From Geminocystis herdmanii PCC 6308 (GTDB lineage: Bacteria; Cyanobacteriota; Cyanobacteriia; Cyanobacteriales; Cyanobacteriaceae), in contig NZ_CM001775.1 of assembly GCF_000332235.1 (NCBI RefSeq), forward strand, positions 3,165,770-3,229,769: 64,000 nucleotides of DNA, read 5' to 3'. Under the pieces are notes generated by a model. It saw only the letters and a program-made list of their open reading frames with translations. It had not been told where the DNA came from and made no database searches. Both the position numbers and the translations under genes were made by a program. Numbering within the stretch: position 1 is the first letter of the stretch; each line of letters starts with the position of its first letter. Positions 1-8,720 of the stretch are shown in pieces.

Positions 1-7
1 TTAAACC

Positions 8-298
8 ATGAGCCAAGTAATTACTAAAGAAAATACTATCCTAGAAGAAGTTAACAATCTCACGGATGAACAACAGGATAAAGTTTTAGAGTTTATCAGA
101 TTTTTACAGTATCAAGATAGTAATAAACAAAACGAAAATAACGAGTTAAATATCATAGAAGAAAAGAGCGATAAAAAAGACATATCTTTTGCGGAAGATG
201 CTAAAGAATTTATCGGATGTGTGGAAGGTGCTGAAAATTTATCTCAATTGAAACAGAAGCTAAAAAGAGTTAAAATTCATGAAGTGTTAAAAGGTTAA
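8..298 (+). CDS. Antitoxin-like protein (DUF2281-type)
   Basis: A 96-residue acidic protein. The segment around residues 15-33 (VNNLTDEQQDKVLEFIRFL) resembles the short helical motif of DUF2281-type proteins, which usually precede PIN-domain toxins and act as their antitoxins. It is followed after 35 bases by a PIN-domain gene on the same strand, the usual antitoxin-toxin order. The C-terminal third is charged and probably carries the toxin-binding part. The start ATG lies 8 bases into the window, so the promoter is not visible. The assignment rests on the motif and the neighbour; direct proof of toxin neutralisation cannot be read from the sequence. Because the partner toxin is truncated, this antitoxin may no longer have a functional target. 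Confidence 0.6.
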   Translation: MSQVITKENTILEEVNNLTDEQQDKVLEFIRFLQYQDSNKQNENNELNIIEEKSDKKDISFAEDAKEFIGCVEGAENLSQLKQKLKRVKIHEVLKG

Positions 299-333
299 TT
301 TTCTTAAAAACATCAAGATAAAAAATAAATATT

Positions 334-669
334 ATGAGCAAAAATATTATTATTGATGCTGGAAGTCTAGTCGCCTTATTAAATAAAAAAGATCACTTTC
401 ATTCATGGGCAAATCAAGAAGCTAATAAGTTATCACCTCCTTTTATTACTTGTGAAGCAGTAATTACAGAAGCCTGTTTTTTATTGCGAAATGTTTATGG
501 TGGAGAAGATGCAGTTATGACATTAGTGAAAATGGGCAAAATTCAGATTCCTTTCCAATTTAGTGAAGAAGTAAATTCCATTCAAGAATTGATGAAACGT
601 TATCAATCTGTGCCGATGTCTTTCGCCGATGCTTGTGTGGTAAGAATGGCGGAATTAATACCCAATTAA
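334..669 (+). pseudogene. PIN-domain toxin, truncated at the C-terminus
   Basis: 111 residues of a PIN-domain ribonuclease (VapC-like). Acidic residues expected in the metal site are present at D8 (IIIDAG), E41/E46 (TCEAVITE) and D99 (SFADAC). The normal PIN fold continues for another 20-30 residues with a fourth acidic residue in a VLTxDxDF-like strand; here the protein ends at MAELIPN, and immediately after the stop lies a dispersed palindromic repeat (670-697). The sequence beyond that repeat belongs to the next convergent gene, so the 3' end of the toxin gene is missing. It was probably an active toxin that has been inactivated, although a shortened stable protein cannot be excluded. Upstream antitoxin is at 8-298. 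Confidence 0.7.
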
Positions 670-697
670 GAAGGGCTAAAGCCCTCACTACAAACCT
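670..697. repeat. Dispersed palindromic repeat (AAGGG/CCCTT plus CACTACAAAC arm)
   Basis: A copy of a short repeat with the core AAGGGCTAAAGCCCT followed by CACTACAAAC. The same pattern (arm GTTTGTAGTAA, core AAGGGTTTTAACCCTT or a variant) recurs between genes at about 2953, 3034, 17426, 26126, 38891, 40965, 41622, 50382 and 54301. This copy sits exactly between a truncated PIN gene and the 3' end of a convergent gene. Confidence 0.8.
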
Positions 698-698
698 T

Positions 699-1229
699 TT
701 ATTCTATCACTTTTTCGACGATCGAACTCTTAATTACCTGATTTTGGTAGCTTATTCCCACTATTTTAATAATAACTTTATCTCCTCTATTAATATCGAT
801 ATTACTATTCAAAGATTGATGATAATTAGGCTCAAAATTAGTGATTTCTCCCACTTCACCAATGAAGGTTAAACCCTCCATTTCAAAAACATTAATTAAC
901 CGTTTTACCACTAATAAAATATCTTTAGCTTGGACAGGTTTTTCTTCTACTTCTAACAAATATTTTTGCGTAATTAATTGACTAATAGGAGAAGCTATTT
1001 GATTAAATAATTTTTCCTTTTCCCCTAAAATCTTTTCCTGTAATTGTATCGATTCTTTTTCTTCTTGTCTTTGTAATTTTTGCTGTAAACTATTAATAGT
1101 GTGAGTTCGATCGACCAATTCTAATTTTAACTGTTGTAATTTGGTTTCTAATGTAATAATTTTTTCTGATGATTCATCATTAGAGGTAACTGTAGGAGAT
1201 GAAAATAGTTTTTTAAGCCAATTAATCAT
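699..1229 (-). CDS. GrpE-like protein
   Basis: 176 residues. Residues 20-75 form a Gln/Glu/Leu-rich coiled coil. The C-terminal half (about 105-175) matches the layout of the GrpE head domain: a helix (KRLINVFEMEGL), then GEVGEITNFEPNYHQS and a beta region GDKVIIKIVGISYQNQVIKSSIVEKV, where GrpE has its F(D/E)PxxHxA and final VxVxK strands. GrpE proteins are nucleotide-exchange factors for DnaK chaperones. The sequence is divergent and short at the N-terminus, so this may be a specialised second GrpE for a DnaK paralogue rather than the housekeeping copy. No dnaK or dnaJ lies next to it. The assignment comes from motif reading, not a database search. Confidence 0.5.
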   Translation of the reverse strand: MINWLKKLFSSPTVTSNDESSEKIITLETKLQQLKLELVDRTHTINSLQQKLQRQEEKESIQLQEKILGEKEKLFNQIASPISQLITQKYLLEVEEKPVQAKDILLVVKRLINVFEMEGLTFIGEVGEITNFEPNYHQSLNSNIDINRGDKVIIKIVGISYQNQVIKSSIVEKVIE

Positions 1230-1495
1230 AAGGTTTAAAATAAATAATTTTTGTCCAAAAGTATAACAATTTTCGTACTAATCAAGTATATAGAAATATT
1301 TTTCTTACATTAATGTAGTAAAATTCATTAGGGATAGGCTAAGAGGCATCAATCTGGAATATAATTTGAGTTAGATTTGAATTATTCATTGTTGGTGGTA
1401 ATTACCCTGAGAATTGTTCGGTTATAACACTTTAATAAAATTTGTCAACAAGTTATGATTAATTCTGTTCAGAGGAATATTGAGATAATTAAGCT

Positions 1496-2926
1496 ATGAT
1501 TTTGTCTGATTATTTGGGAGTTAAATTAAGTGATATTTTGTTAGCGGAAGATAACGAGGATTTATCGATCGAAAGTGGTGAAAATCTCGCTAATATGGCG
1601 ATTAATGCTCAACAACAGTGGCATAGTTCGATCGAATCTTTAGAAAAATTATTAACTCTCACTATCGGACAAAATTGTGATGCTCGATCGATTCAAGGTT
1701 TAATTATATCTTCTTCTACTCCCATAATTCAGGATATAAAATTAATCTCTCGTTTAGAAACCGTTGTCTTTTCTGCTAAAGATAATACTCAAATTGCTTT
1801 AATGCCAAGTCATAGTCATAACGAGTTTGTACAAATTTCCCCTTCATCTTTTATTGATGTTTCTTTGGATATAAATGATAGTTTAAATGGTGAACAATTT
1901 TGCTTGGTTTTAACCAATAAATTTTCTTGTATAATTTTAAAAGGTGTAGATCAAAATTATCGGGATAAATTTCAGTTTTCTTTCTGTCCAGAAATAATCA
2001 AAAAAGTCTGGTTTTTATTAAAAGCTAGATTAGTGATGAATCAAAATTATCATACTCAATATTTAGAAGAATTATTTACTCAGTTTTATCCAGATATTCC
2101 CGACTATAAAATTGTTACTAAATTTACTCATTTTTTATTAAATAATTTGTCTTCGGGTACTAATAATCATCGAGAAAATAACAAGTTACCTCGAAAAAGT
2201 AACAGTATTTCTTTGAAAAAAACTCCTTTACCACCCTATCCAGAATTTGAGTTATTACAAGCATTAACTCACGAAATTAGAACTCCTTTAGCAACTATAA
2301 AAACTTTAACTAAGTTATTGTTAAGAAAGGCTAAAAATGCTCCAGAATTAGTTAAATATTTAGATTCGATCGAGCAGGAATGTACCGAACAAATTAACCG
2401 CATGGAATTAATTTTTAGGGCGGCAGAATTAGAGTCAAAGACTGCTGTACAATGTGCGGTAAAATTAGTACCAATTTCCTTAGAACAAATTTTAAATCAA
2501 AGTATTCCTCATTGGAAAAAACAAGCAGAAAGAAGGAATATAATGCTGGATATTGTTATCCCTCATAAGTTACCTCAAATTGTTAGTGAGCCTAGTATGT
2601 TAACCCAAATTTTAACAGGTTTAATGGAAAAGTTTACCCGTAATTTACCTAGTGGTGGTAACTTTAAAGTGTTAATTTTACCTGCTGGAAATCAATTAAA
2701 ATTACAATTTTTTTCTGAATCTAATATTAATAATGATCCCGAAAAATGTTTAGGAAAATTACTACTTTTTAAACCAAATACGGGAAGTTTATCTTTAAAT
2801 CATGATGTCACGAAAAATATTTTTCATGCTTTAGGAGGTAAATTTATTATTAAACAAAAACCCGATCGAGGAGAAGTTTTAACGATTTTTTTACCTTTGG
2901 GTAACAGTTTTCAAATTAATAAATAG
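1496..2926 (+). CDS. Sensor histidine kinase with eroded ATP-binding domain
   Basis: 476 residues, no membrane segment. The N-terminal 230 residues form a cyanobacterial sensory region that I do not recognise by name. The dimerisation/phosphoacceptor helix is clear: LLQALTHEIRTPLA, with the acceptor histidine at about residue 259. The C-terminal third is placed and sized like a HATPase_c domain (ends KPDRGEVLTIFLPLG), but the usual ATP-binding signatures are absent: the N-box Asn is replaced (ILTGLMEKFTRN), no DxGxG is visible, and the GxGLGL lid reads TGSLSLNHDV. It may be a phosphotransfer or adaptor protein rather than an active kinase. No response regulator is adjacent. Start ATG chosen at the first Met. 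Confidence 0.75.
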   Translation: MILSDYLGVKLSDILLAEDNEDLSIESGENLANMAINAQQQWHSSIESLEKLLTLTIGQNCDARSIQGLIISSSTPIIQDIKLISRLETVVFSAKDNTQIALMPSHSHNEFVQISPSSFIDVSLDINDSLNGEQFCLVLTNKFSCIILKGVDQNYRDKFQFSFCPEIIKKVWFLLKARLVMNQNYHTQYLEELFTQFYPDIPDYKIVTKFTHFLLNNLSSGTNNHRENNKLPRKSNSISLKKTPLPPYPEFELLQALTHEIRTPLATIKTLTKLLLRKAKNAPELVKYLDSIEQECTEQINRMELIFRAAELESKTAVQCAVKLVPISLEQILNQSIPHWKKQAERRNIMLDIVIPHKLPQIVSEPSMLTQILTGLMEKFTRNLPSGGNFKVLILPAGNQLKLQFFSESNINNDPEKCLGKLLLFKPNTGSLSLNHDVTKNIFHALGGKFIIKQKPDRGEVLTIFLPLGNSFQINK

Positions 2927-2952
2927 ACATCTCCAGAAAAGATTTTTCTTTG

Positions 2953-3060
2953 GCTTGTAGTAAGGGCTTCAGCCCTTGTCTTACCAAATATTGTCGAAGT
3001 CTAATAGGTGGTGTAAAAAAGTTTGTTGATCAAGAAAGGGTTAAAACCCTCACTACGAAC
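2953..3060. repeat. Two dispersed palindromic repeat copies in opposite orientation
   Basis: 2953-2982 reads CTTGTAGTAAGGGCTTCAGC followed by CCTT; 3034-3060 reads AAAGGGTTAAAACCCT followed by CACTACGAAC. Together they form inverted arms between the histidine kinase stop and the next gene. The arrangement could fold into a long hairpin and work as a terminator or processing site. Confidence 0.7.
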
Positions 3061-3136
3061 TAATAAAAAAAGTAAAATGATTTTTGAAAAAGTAAAGCTA
3101 TAATTAGATGTCGTTTCTGAATAGTAACTATTACCG

Positions 3137-4129
3137 ATGTTTAAAAAGAAATTTAGTGCTAATTATCTTAATTATTTATTCGTTATTTTTGGTTCATTGA
3201 TTATTCTTTTATGGGGAAAAACTGTTCTTGCTTATAACTCTCCATCTAATCAAAATATTACTTCTTCCAGCTCGATCGAGCAACATCATATTGCCCAAGG
3301 AGATTTTGAGCAAATTGAAATCAAAACTACTCTGCTCAAAAATAATATTTATATGTTGGAAGGGGAAGGCGGAAATATTGCCGTTTCTGTGGGTAAAGAC
3401 GGAGTTTTAATGGTTGATAGCCAGTTTGCACCATTATCGACTAAAATTGCTAGTTCGATCGAAGGTATTACAGATCAACCCATTCGTTATCTATTTAATA
3501 CTCATTACCACTTTGATCATACAGGCGGAAATGAAAATTTTGCCAATAAAGGTGCTTTAATTATTGGTCATGAGAATATGCGCAAACAAATGAAAGTACC
3601 CCATTCTTTCAAAGTGATAGGCGCGGATATTCCTATTTCTCCTGATATTGCCTTACCCCAAATTACCGTTAACGAAACCATCAATTTTTACTTTAATGGT
3701 AATCATATTCACGGTTTTCATCTTCCTTTTGCCCATACAGACGGGGATATTGCGCTTCACTTTATCGATGAAAATATTATTCACACGGGAGATTTATTCT
3801 TTAATGGGATGTATCCTTTTATTGACACCGAAGTTGGCGGTTCGGTGGATGGTATGATTGCCGGTATTGATAAAATTTTACCTTTGTGTAATGATCAAAC
3901 TATCTTAATTCCGGGTCATGGAAAAGTTGGGAATAAACAAGAATTGATTGCTTTTCAAGGGATGTTAAAAATTGTTAATCAACGAGTTAAAGATGCGATC
4001 GCACAAGGTACAAGTTTAGAAGACTTACTCAAAGGGAAAATCCTTACCGATTTAGATGATACTTGGGGCAAGGGTGTGTTAAATGCAGATCAATTTGTTA
4101 CCATCACCTATCAAGGGATTAAGAATTAA
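3137..4129 (+). CDS. Secreted metallo-beta-lactamase-fold hydrolase
   Basis: 330 residues with an N-terminal signal or anchor: basic start, hydrophobic stretch at about residues 13-31 and a likely cleavage near VLA-YN. The MBL-fold zinc motif HxHxDH is complete (H123, H125, D127, H128 in NTHYHFDHTGG); further ligands are H200 (FAHTDGD), D219 (HTGDLFF) and H261 (IPGHG). The family hydrolyses esters, lactams or thioesters with a binuclear metal centre; the substrate is unknown. Export suggests periplasm or thylakoid lumen. The last three codons and stop (IKN*) are formed by the tandem heptamer DNA that begins here. It stands alone, with palindromic repeats upstream. Confidence 0.85.
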   Translation: MFKKKFSANYLNYLFVIFGSLIILLWGKTVLAYNSPSNQNITSSSSIEQHHIAQGDFEQIEIKTTLLKNNIYMLEGEGGNIAVSVGKDGVLMVDSQFAPLSTKIASSIEGITDQPIRYLFNTHYHFDHTGGNENFANKGALIIGHENMRKQMKVPHSFKVIGADIPISPDIALPQITVNETINFYFNGNHIHGFHLPFAHTDGDIALHFIDENIIHTGDLFFNGMYPFIDTEVGGSVDGMIAGIDKILPLCNDQTILIPGHGKVGNKQELIAFQGMLKIVNQRVKDAIAQGTSLEDLLKGKILTDLDDTWGKGVLNADQFVTITYQGIKN

Positions 4130-4226
4130 CAATTAAGAATTAAGAATTAGGAATTAAGAATTAATAATTAAGAATTAACAACTAATAATAACTCATTACT
4201 TATTACTCATTACTTATTACTCATTA
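4126..4226. repeat. Tandem heptamer tract (AATTAAG / ACTCATT type)
   Basis: Degenerate tandem 7-base units: an AATTAAG-type block, then TTACTCA/TTACTTA units. It begins inside the 3' codons of the upstream hydrolase and reaches the stop codon of the convergent kinase gene. This matches the short tandemly repeated heptamers known from cyanobacterial intergenic DNA. Confidence 0.85.
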
Positions 4227-5984
4227 ACCCGAAATTAGTTTGTAAATATGCTTTTTTTGTCCTGTTTCATGATTAACAATTACCATAATTTTATCATCCC
4301 CTAAAGGCTCAATTAAGCTGATCAATAAATTAAGATTAGTTTCTCCTAAATAATTAGCTTCTGAGTCTAAAAAAGCAATATTACCTGATGAATTAGCACA
4401 AATAAAACCATTATTATTAGCTATCCAAAAATCTGCCTTAAAATTTAACGGAATACGGCGAACCGCAAAAGGATTTAACTTGATTAAAACTATATTATTA
4501 CTTTGTTTTTCTCTGGATAAAAAGGTATTAGGAATTAAAGGATTATAAATAAAATTGTGTAAAGGTAAAGAAATTGTATAATTATCAGTCCATCCTCCCC
4601 TACGATTAAAAAATCGCAAAAATGTTTGATTTTTATTCATGTCTAACTGATTATATATAACCATGCCATGATGTCGATCGAGATTGATAATTTGTTTAGG
4701 TAAAAAGTCTTTGATAATATGAGTAATAGGACAACTATTTTTAGTATTAATAATTTGAAAACCTTGATCTATACCTTCATTTTTATTCACCGCAATCCAT
4801 GAATAATTATCAGGAAGGCAATAAACAAAAGATTCACTTTCTATGTCTATTAAATTACTAATTTTTTTCTCACTATTTTTCCAATGAATTAAAGAAAATT
4901 GATTATATTTATCTAATGCTTTAATCGCTACAACACAACCATCATTAACTCCTTGAACATCAATAATTTTTCCATCAAAATCTTGTTTAATAACTTCTTT
5001 GAAACTTAGATTGTGAGCATCAGAATCTTTCTCATAAGACTGAATTAATAAAGTGCTTTCTCCTGTCAAATAAATTAAATTATCTTTTACTACAATATGA
5101 TTAATTGTCTCATTCAGAGATTCTTCATACATTAAATCTAGAGAAACGGCTTGATGAGGAATACTTTTATATAAGGATTGATTATATGTTTGCAGTTCTA
5201 AAGTCGATCGTAATATGGCAGTTCTCATTTCTTGAGCAGTGCGAAATCGATGTTGAGGTAACTTTTGCAAGGCTTGTCTGATGATTTCCGCCAAAGAATG
5301 AGGAATTTCTTCAGGAATTTTCGGTGTTTGATTCAAATGCTTAATCATAATATCATTGGGGCTACCACTGAAAGGACGACAACCTATAAGTAATTCATAT
5401 AGCATAATTCCTATAGCGTAAAGGTCTGAACTATAAGAGTATTTCCCATAAAATTGTTCGGGAGACATATAAGCAGGAGAGCCAGTGTCCCCCATAGTAC
5501 TAACATTTACATTCTGATCTTCCAGTTCAATTTTAGCTACCCCAAAATCAGAAATTTTTGCATTCCAACCTTGAGGAGTCACACATAATAAAATATTTTC
5601 GGGTTTTAAATCTCGGTGAATAATTCCCTCTTGATGAGCTTGATTTAATCCATCTAAAATATCGGTAATAATTTTTAATTTTTGTTCAACACTAATTTCT
5701 GTAGGAGTTTCGAGTAAATCTCTTAAAGTTCCTCCCTCGCAATATTCCGTGACTAAATAACGCTCTTGTAAATGATGTTGAACACCTAAACAACGAACAA
5801 TATTAAGATGTTCTAAACTTAAAAGAATACGCATTTCTCGTAATAACTTTTTCGTGGAGAATTGACGAGGATTTAATTCTTTTAATGCCACTAATTCCCC
5901 TGTTTGACGATGGATAGCGGTATAAACTTTTCCGAACTGCCCTTCGCCCACTAAGTTTAATATTCTATAGTGAGAATTTTTCAC
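4224..5984 (-). CDS. Ser/Thr protein kinase with beta-rich C-terminal domain
   Basis: 586 residues. The first 265 are a complete Hanks-type kinase domain: GEGQFGKV glycine loop (13-20), K35 (VALK), HRDLKPEN (123-130, catalytic D125), DFG (146-148), activation segment GSPAYMSPE (168-176) and the SDLYAIGIMLYELL helix. Residues 290-586 lack kinase motifs and consist of alternating beta-type segments that could be a propeller-like sensor; I see no transmembrane helix. It is likely a cytosolic cyanobacterial Spk-family kinase, but I do not assign a specific spk name. It is transcribed alone, convergent with the hydrolase gene; the start ATG is the first one before the glycine loop. Confidence 0.88.
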   Translation of the reverse strand: MKNSHYRILNLVGEGQFGKVYTAIHRQTGELVALKELNPRQFSTKKLLREMRILLSLEHLNIVRCLGVQHHLQERYLVTEYCEGGTLRDLLETPTEISVEQKLKIITDILDGLNQAHQEGIIHRDLKPENILLCVTPQGWNAKISDFGVAKIELEDQNVNVSTMGDTGSPAYMSPEQFYGKYSYSSDLYAIGIMLYELLIGCRPFSGSPNDIMIKHLNQTPKIPEEIPHSLAEIIRQALQKLPQHRFRTAQEMRTAILRSTLELQTYNQSLYKSIPHQAVSLDLMYEESLNETINHIVVKDNLIYLTGESTLLIQSYEKDSDAHNLSFKEVIKQDFDGKIIDVQGVNDGCVVAIKALDKYNQFSLIHWKNSEKKISNLIDIESESFVYCLPDNYSWIAVNKNEGIDQGFQIINTKNSCPITHIIKDFLPKQIINLDRHHGMVIYNQLDMNKNQTFLRFFNRRGGWTDNYTISLPLHNFIYNPLIPNTFLSREKQSNNIVLIKLNPFAVRRIPLNFKADFWIANNNGFICANSSGNIAFLDSEANYLGETNLNLLISLIEPLGDDKIMVIVNHETGQKKHIYKLISG

Positions 5985-6138
5985 AATTTTAATACTTTCT
6001 AACCAGAAAAAATAATGTTATAGATCATACCTCTTTATGGTTTTTTCTCTCTCCGTGAAAATGACTAATTCCAAATTAGACCTATAAGCAAAATAAAAAG
6101 TAAAATCTGTTTTAGGGGGAAAAATGTTGATTTTTTTA

Positions 6139-6163
6139 ACTCATTACTCATTACTCATTACTC
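6139..6163. repeat. Short heptamer tract (ACTCATT units)
   Basis: Three to four exact ACTCATT units between the kinase and hemL, upstream of the hemL promoter region. The rest of the 256-bp interval is AT-rich, with no clear gene. Confidence 0.8.
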
Positions 6164-6240
6164 GACTAAGTTTCCTCTAACTCCGAACTCAGGTTAAAAT
6201 AGATAGGTTGTATAAGAATTAAAAAAAGAAGGAAATAATT

Positions 6241-7542
6241 TTGGTTAATACATTATCTTTTAATACTACAAAATCTGAACAAATTTTTGCAGAAGCTCAA
6301 AAATTAATGCCGGGGGGGGTTAATTCCCCCGTGAGAGCCTTTAAATCCGTAGGTGGGCAACCCATTGTGTTCGATCGAGTCAAAGGGGCTTATATTTGGG
6401 ATGTGGACGATAATCAATATATAGACTATGTTGGCTCATGGGGACCTGCTATTTGTGGTCACACACACCCCGAAGTGATTACAGCTTTAAAAGAAGCCCT
6501 AGAAAAAGGTACAAGTTTTGGTGCTCCTTGTGTCTTAGAAAATGTCCTTGCAGAAATGGTAATTGAAGCTGTACCTAGCATTGAAATGGTGCGTTTTGTC
6601 AACTCTGGCACAGAGGCTTGTTTATCGGTGTTACGTTTAATGCGCGCCTACACCAAGAGAAATAAAATCATCAAATTTGAAGGATGTTATCATGGTCATG
6701 GTGATATGTTCTTAGTACAAGCAGGTTCAGGAGTTGCTACCCTCGGTTTACCAGACTCCCCCGGTGTACCTAAATCCGTTACTGCCGACACTTTAACCGC
6801 TCCCTATAACGATTTGGAAGCAGTGAAAAAAATCTTTGCGGAAAATCAAGGAGAAATTGCTGGAGTAATTTTAGAAGCAGTAGTCGGTAATGCAGGATTT
6901 ATTGCTCCTGATGGGGGTTTTCTTGAAGGTTTAAGGGTATTAACCCAAGAAAATGACGCTTTATTGGTATTCGATGAAGTTATGACTGGTTTTCGTATTT
7001 CCTATGGTGGTGTACAGGCAAAATTTGGGGTAACTCCTGATTTGACTACTTTAGGGAAAGTTATCGGCGGTGGTTTACCCGTAGGCGCTTATGGTGGTAA
7101 AAAAGATATTATGGCATTAGTTGCGCCTTCTGGTCCAATGTATCAGGCAGGTACTTTATCGGGAAATCCTTTAGCCATGACGGCAGGAATTAAAACCCTT
7201 GAATTATTACAAAAACCCGGTACTTATGAATATTTAGACAAAATTACTACTGAATTGATTACAGGTTTACTCGATCGAGCTAGAAAAGCAGGACACGAAG
7301 TAACAGGCGGTAATATTAGCGGTATGTTCGGGATGTTTTTCACGGGGAATCCTGTGCATAACTACAGTGATGCCAAAAATGCAGATACTGCCAAATTTGG
7401 ACGTTTCCATCGGGGAATGTTAGAAAGAGGGGTTTATTTAGCTCCCTCTCAATTTGAAGCAGGTTTTACTTCGATCGCCCATACAGAAGAAGACATCAAA
7501 AAAACCCTAGCAGTTGCCGAGGAGGTGTTTAAGGTTATTTAG
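6241..7542 (+). CDS. hemL: Glutamate-1-semialdehyde 2,1-aminomutase
   Basis: 433 residues, full length for the family. It converts glutamate-1-semialdehyde to 5-aminolevulinate, the entry to heme, chlorophyll and bilin synthesis, in the cytosol. The aminotransferase class III fold is clear: N-terminal [23 protein letters not shown] (PLP phosphate site, 121-126), the Asp of FDEVMTGFR (244-252), and the PLP lysine K273 in [18 protein letters not shown]. The start is a TTG codon preceded by AAGGAA about 7 bases upstream; no in-frame ATG lies close by, and the TTG gives the family-typical N-terminus. A run of seven G near 6311 falls in the MPGGV codons. A long 7-bp repeat array follows the stop. 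Confidence 0.97.
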   Translation: MVNTLSFNTTKSEQIFAEAQKLMPGGVNSPVRAFKSVGGQPIVFDRVKGAYIWDVDDNQYIDYVGSWGPAICGHTHPEVITALKEALEKGTSFGAPCVLENVLAEMVIEAVPSIEMVRFVNSGTEACLSVLRLMRAYTKRNKIIKFEGCYHGHGDMFLVQAGSGVATLGLPDSPGVPKSVTADTLTAPYNDLEAVKKIFAENQGEIAGVILEAVVGNAGFIAPDGGFLEGLRVLTQENDALLVFDEVMTGFRISYGGVQAKFGVTPDLTTLGKVIGGGLPVGAYGGKKDIMALVAPSGPMYQAGTLSGNPLAMTAGIKTLELLQKPGTYEYLDKITTELITGLLDRARKAGHEVTGGNISGMFGMFFTGNPVHNYSDAKNADTAKFGRFHRGMLERGVYLAPSQFEAGFTSIAHTEEDIKKTLAVAEEVFKVI

Positions 7543-7585
7543 GGATTAGAAGGAGTAATGAGTAATGAGTAATACATCTACTTTA

Positions 7586-7756
7586 ATTCTCCATTCTCCA
7601 TTCTCCATTCTCCATTCTCCATTCTCCATTCTCCATTCTCCATTCTCCATTCTCCATTCTCCATTCTCCATTCTCCATTCTCCATTCTCCATTCTCCATT
7701 CTCCATTCTCCATTCTCCATTCTCCATTCTCCATTCTCCATTCTCCATTCTCCATT
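7586..7756. repeat. Tandem array of about 24 copies of a 7-bp unit (ATTCTCC)
   Basis: 171 bases of almost perfect ATTCTCC repeats. The unit contains no stop codon in any frame, so long spurious reading frames run through it on both strands (ILHSPFS-like and MENGEWR-like). It ends two bases before the stop codon of the minus-strand binding protein. It belongs to the heptanucleotide class of cyanobacterial tandem repeats and is by far the longest and cleanest in the window. Confidence 0.97.
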
Positions 7757-7757
7757 A

Positions 7758-8657
7758 TTAATATCGTTCATCAATATTAATCCACTCATAACCGTTAATA
7801 ATACCCTGAAAATAATCCGCCATAGTTTCGATGGGATAAGGAGTATTGCCATTAACTCCAAACCATCGATCGTAAATATCAATGGCACTTGGTGTATCTG
7901 TAACTACTCCTTGCATAAATTTAACGATGCTATAGTTAACAGTGGTGCGCCAAGCCGAATCATTCTCAGGGATAGTACAAGCATAGGATTCGATCATATA
8001 AGGAAATTCAGGTACAATCTCATATTGTTGGGAATTATTAGCTTGTTTTTTCAAATTCTGTAATAAAATCCCGTCTCCTGCAAAACCATCGATTTCACCT
8101 TTAGTTAATTTTTCCATGCCGTCTTCTTCACTGGTAAAAAAGATTAATTGCGCCCCTTGAGCAAATATTCTCATGGCTTTTTCATTCGTTGTGTTAGGAA
8201 TTACCCCAATTTTTGCTCCTTTCAAGTTATCGCTATTGGCAAAGCCACTACCTTTTTTTACTATCATTTGCGTACCACTGGCAAAGTAACTGACAGCAAA
8301 ATCAACGGTTTTTTCTCTTTCCCATGTTACGGTAGTTGAGCCACATTCAATGTGAATAGTACCATCTTTAATTTTATCAAAACGAGTATCAGGATCAACT
8401 ACAATTAACTCTAATTTAATGGGTTTTCCTAATCTTCTTTCCGTTTCTTGTCTAACTAACTCTAAAATATCCAAAGAATAACCCACAGGCTTTCCCTTGT
8501 CATCCACAAAAGCAAAGGGCGGAGTATCTTCACGATAACCGGCTTTAATGACTCCTGTCTTTTCAATCTGATTAAAAATTTCCCCTGCCAATACTGGTAC
8601 TTGTACACCAAAAATGACAGAACAAGAAAGTACGATCGAAATCAATTTATTAAACAT
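7758..8657 (-). CDS. Amino-acid ABC transporter substrate-binding protein
   Basis: About 299 residues from the ATG at 8657; an upstream in-frame ATG at 8696 would add 13 poorly conserved residues. The chosen start has GAGGAA about 12 bases upstream and gives a signal peptide (MFNKLISIVLSCSVIFGVQV, cleavage near VLA). The mature protein shows the solute-binding family 3 layout: GVIKAGYREDTPPFAFVDDK, PVGYSLDILE, then TTVTWEREKTVDFAVSYF and the hinge segments. It probably binds a polar amino acid in the periplasm, as in glutamate/aspartate-type uptake. No permease or ATPase gene is adjacent, so it is an orphan binding protein here. Confidence 0.88.
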   Translation of the reverse strand: MFNKLISIVLSCSVIFGVQVPVLAGEIFNQIEKTGVIKAGYREDTPPFAFVDDKGKPVGYSLDILELVRQETERRLGKPIKLELIVVDPDTRFDKIKDGTIHIECGSTTVTWEREKTVDFAVSYFASGTQMIVKKGSGFANSDNLKGAKIGVIPNTTNEKAMRIFAQGAQLIFFTSEEDGMEKLTKGEIDGFAGDGILLQNLKKQANNSQQYEIVPEFPYMIESYACTIPENDSAWRTTVNYSIVKFMQGVVTDTPSAIDIYDRWFGVNGNTPYPIETMADYFQGIINGYEWINIDERY

Positions 8658-8672
8658 TATTAGTAAAAATTC

Positions 8673-8712
8673 CTCACACAAAAGAATAGATGACAAAATA
8701 ATAATAGAATAT
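8673..8712. repeat. About 40-bp sequence shared with the petL upstream region
   Basis: The segment containing GACAAAATAATAATAGAATA closely matches 16581-16620, upstream of petL, with only a few differences over about 40 bases. Here it lies upstream of the binding protein gene (opposite orientation). It is either a small dispersed repeat or a shared regulatory element. Confidence 0.55.
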
Positions 8713-8720
8713 AATTTGTC

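Noticed and set aside
633-872. 79-residue frame overlapping the truncated toxin and the GrpE-like gene
   Set aside because: It runs across a repeat and the antisense of a better-supported gene.
7586-7756. Possible CRISPR-like array
   Set aside because: Units are 7 bases, directly adjacent, without spacers; no cas genes nearby.
7546-7888. Long reading frames on both strands through the ATTCTCC array (MENGEWR and ILHSPFS repeats)
   Set aside because: They exist only because the 7-base unit has no stop in any frame; there is no ribosome site or independent coding signal.
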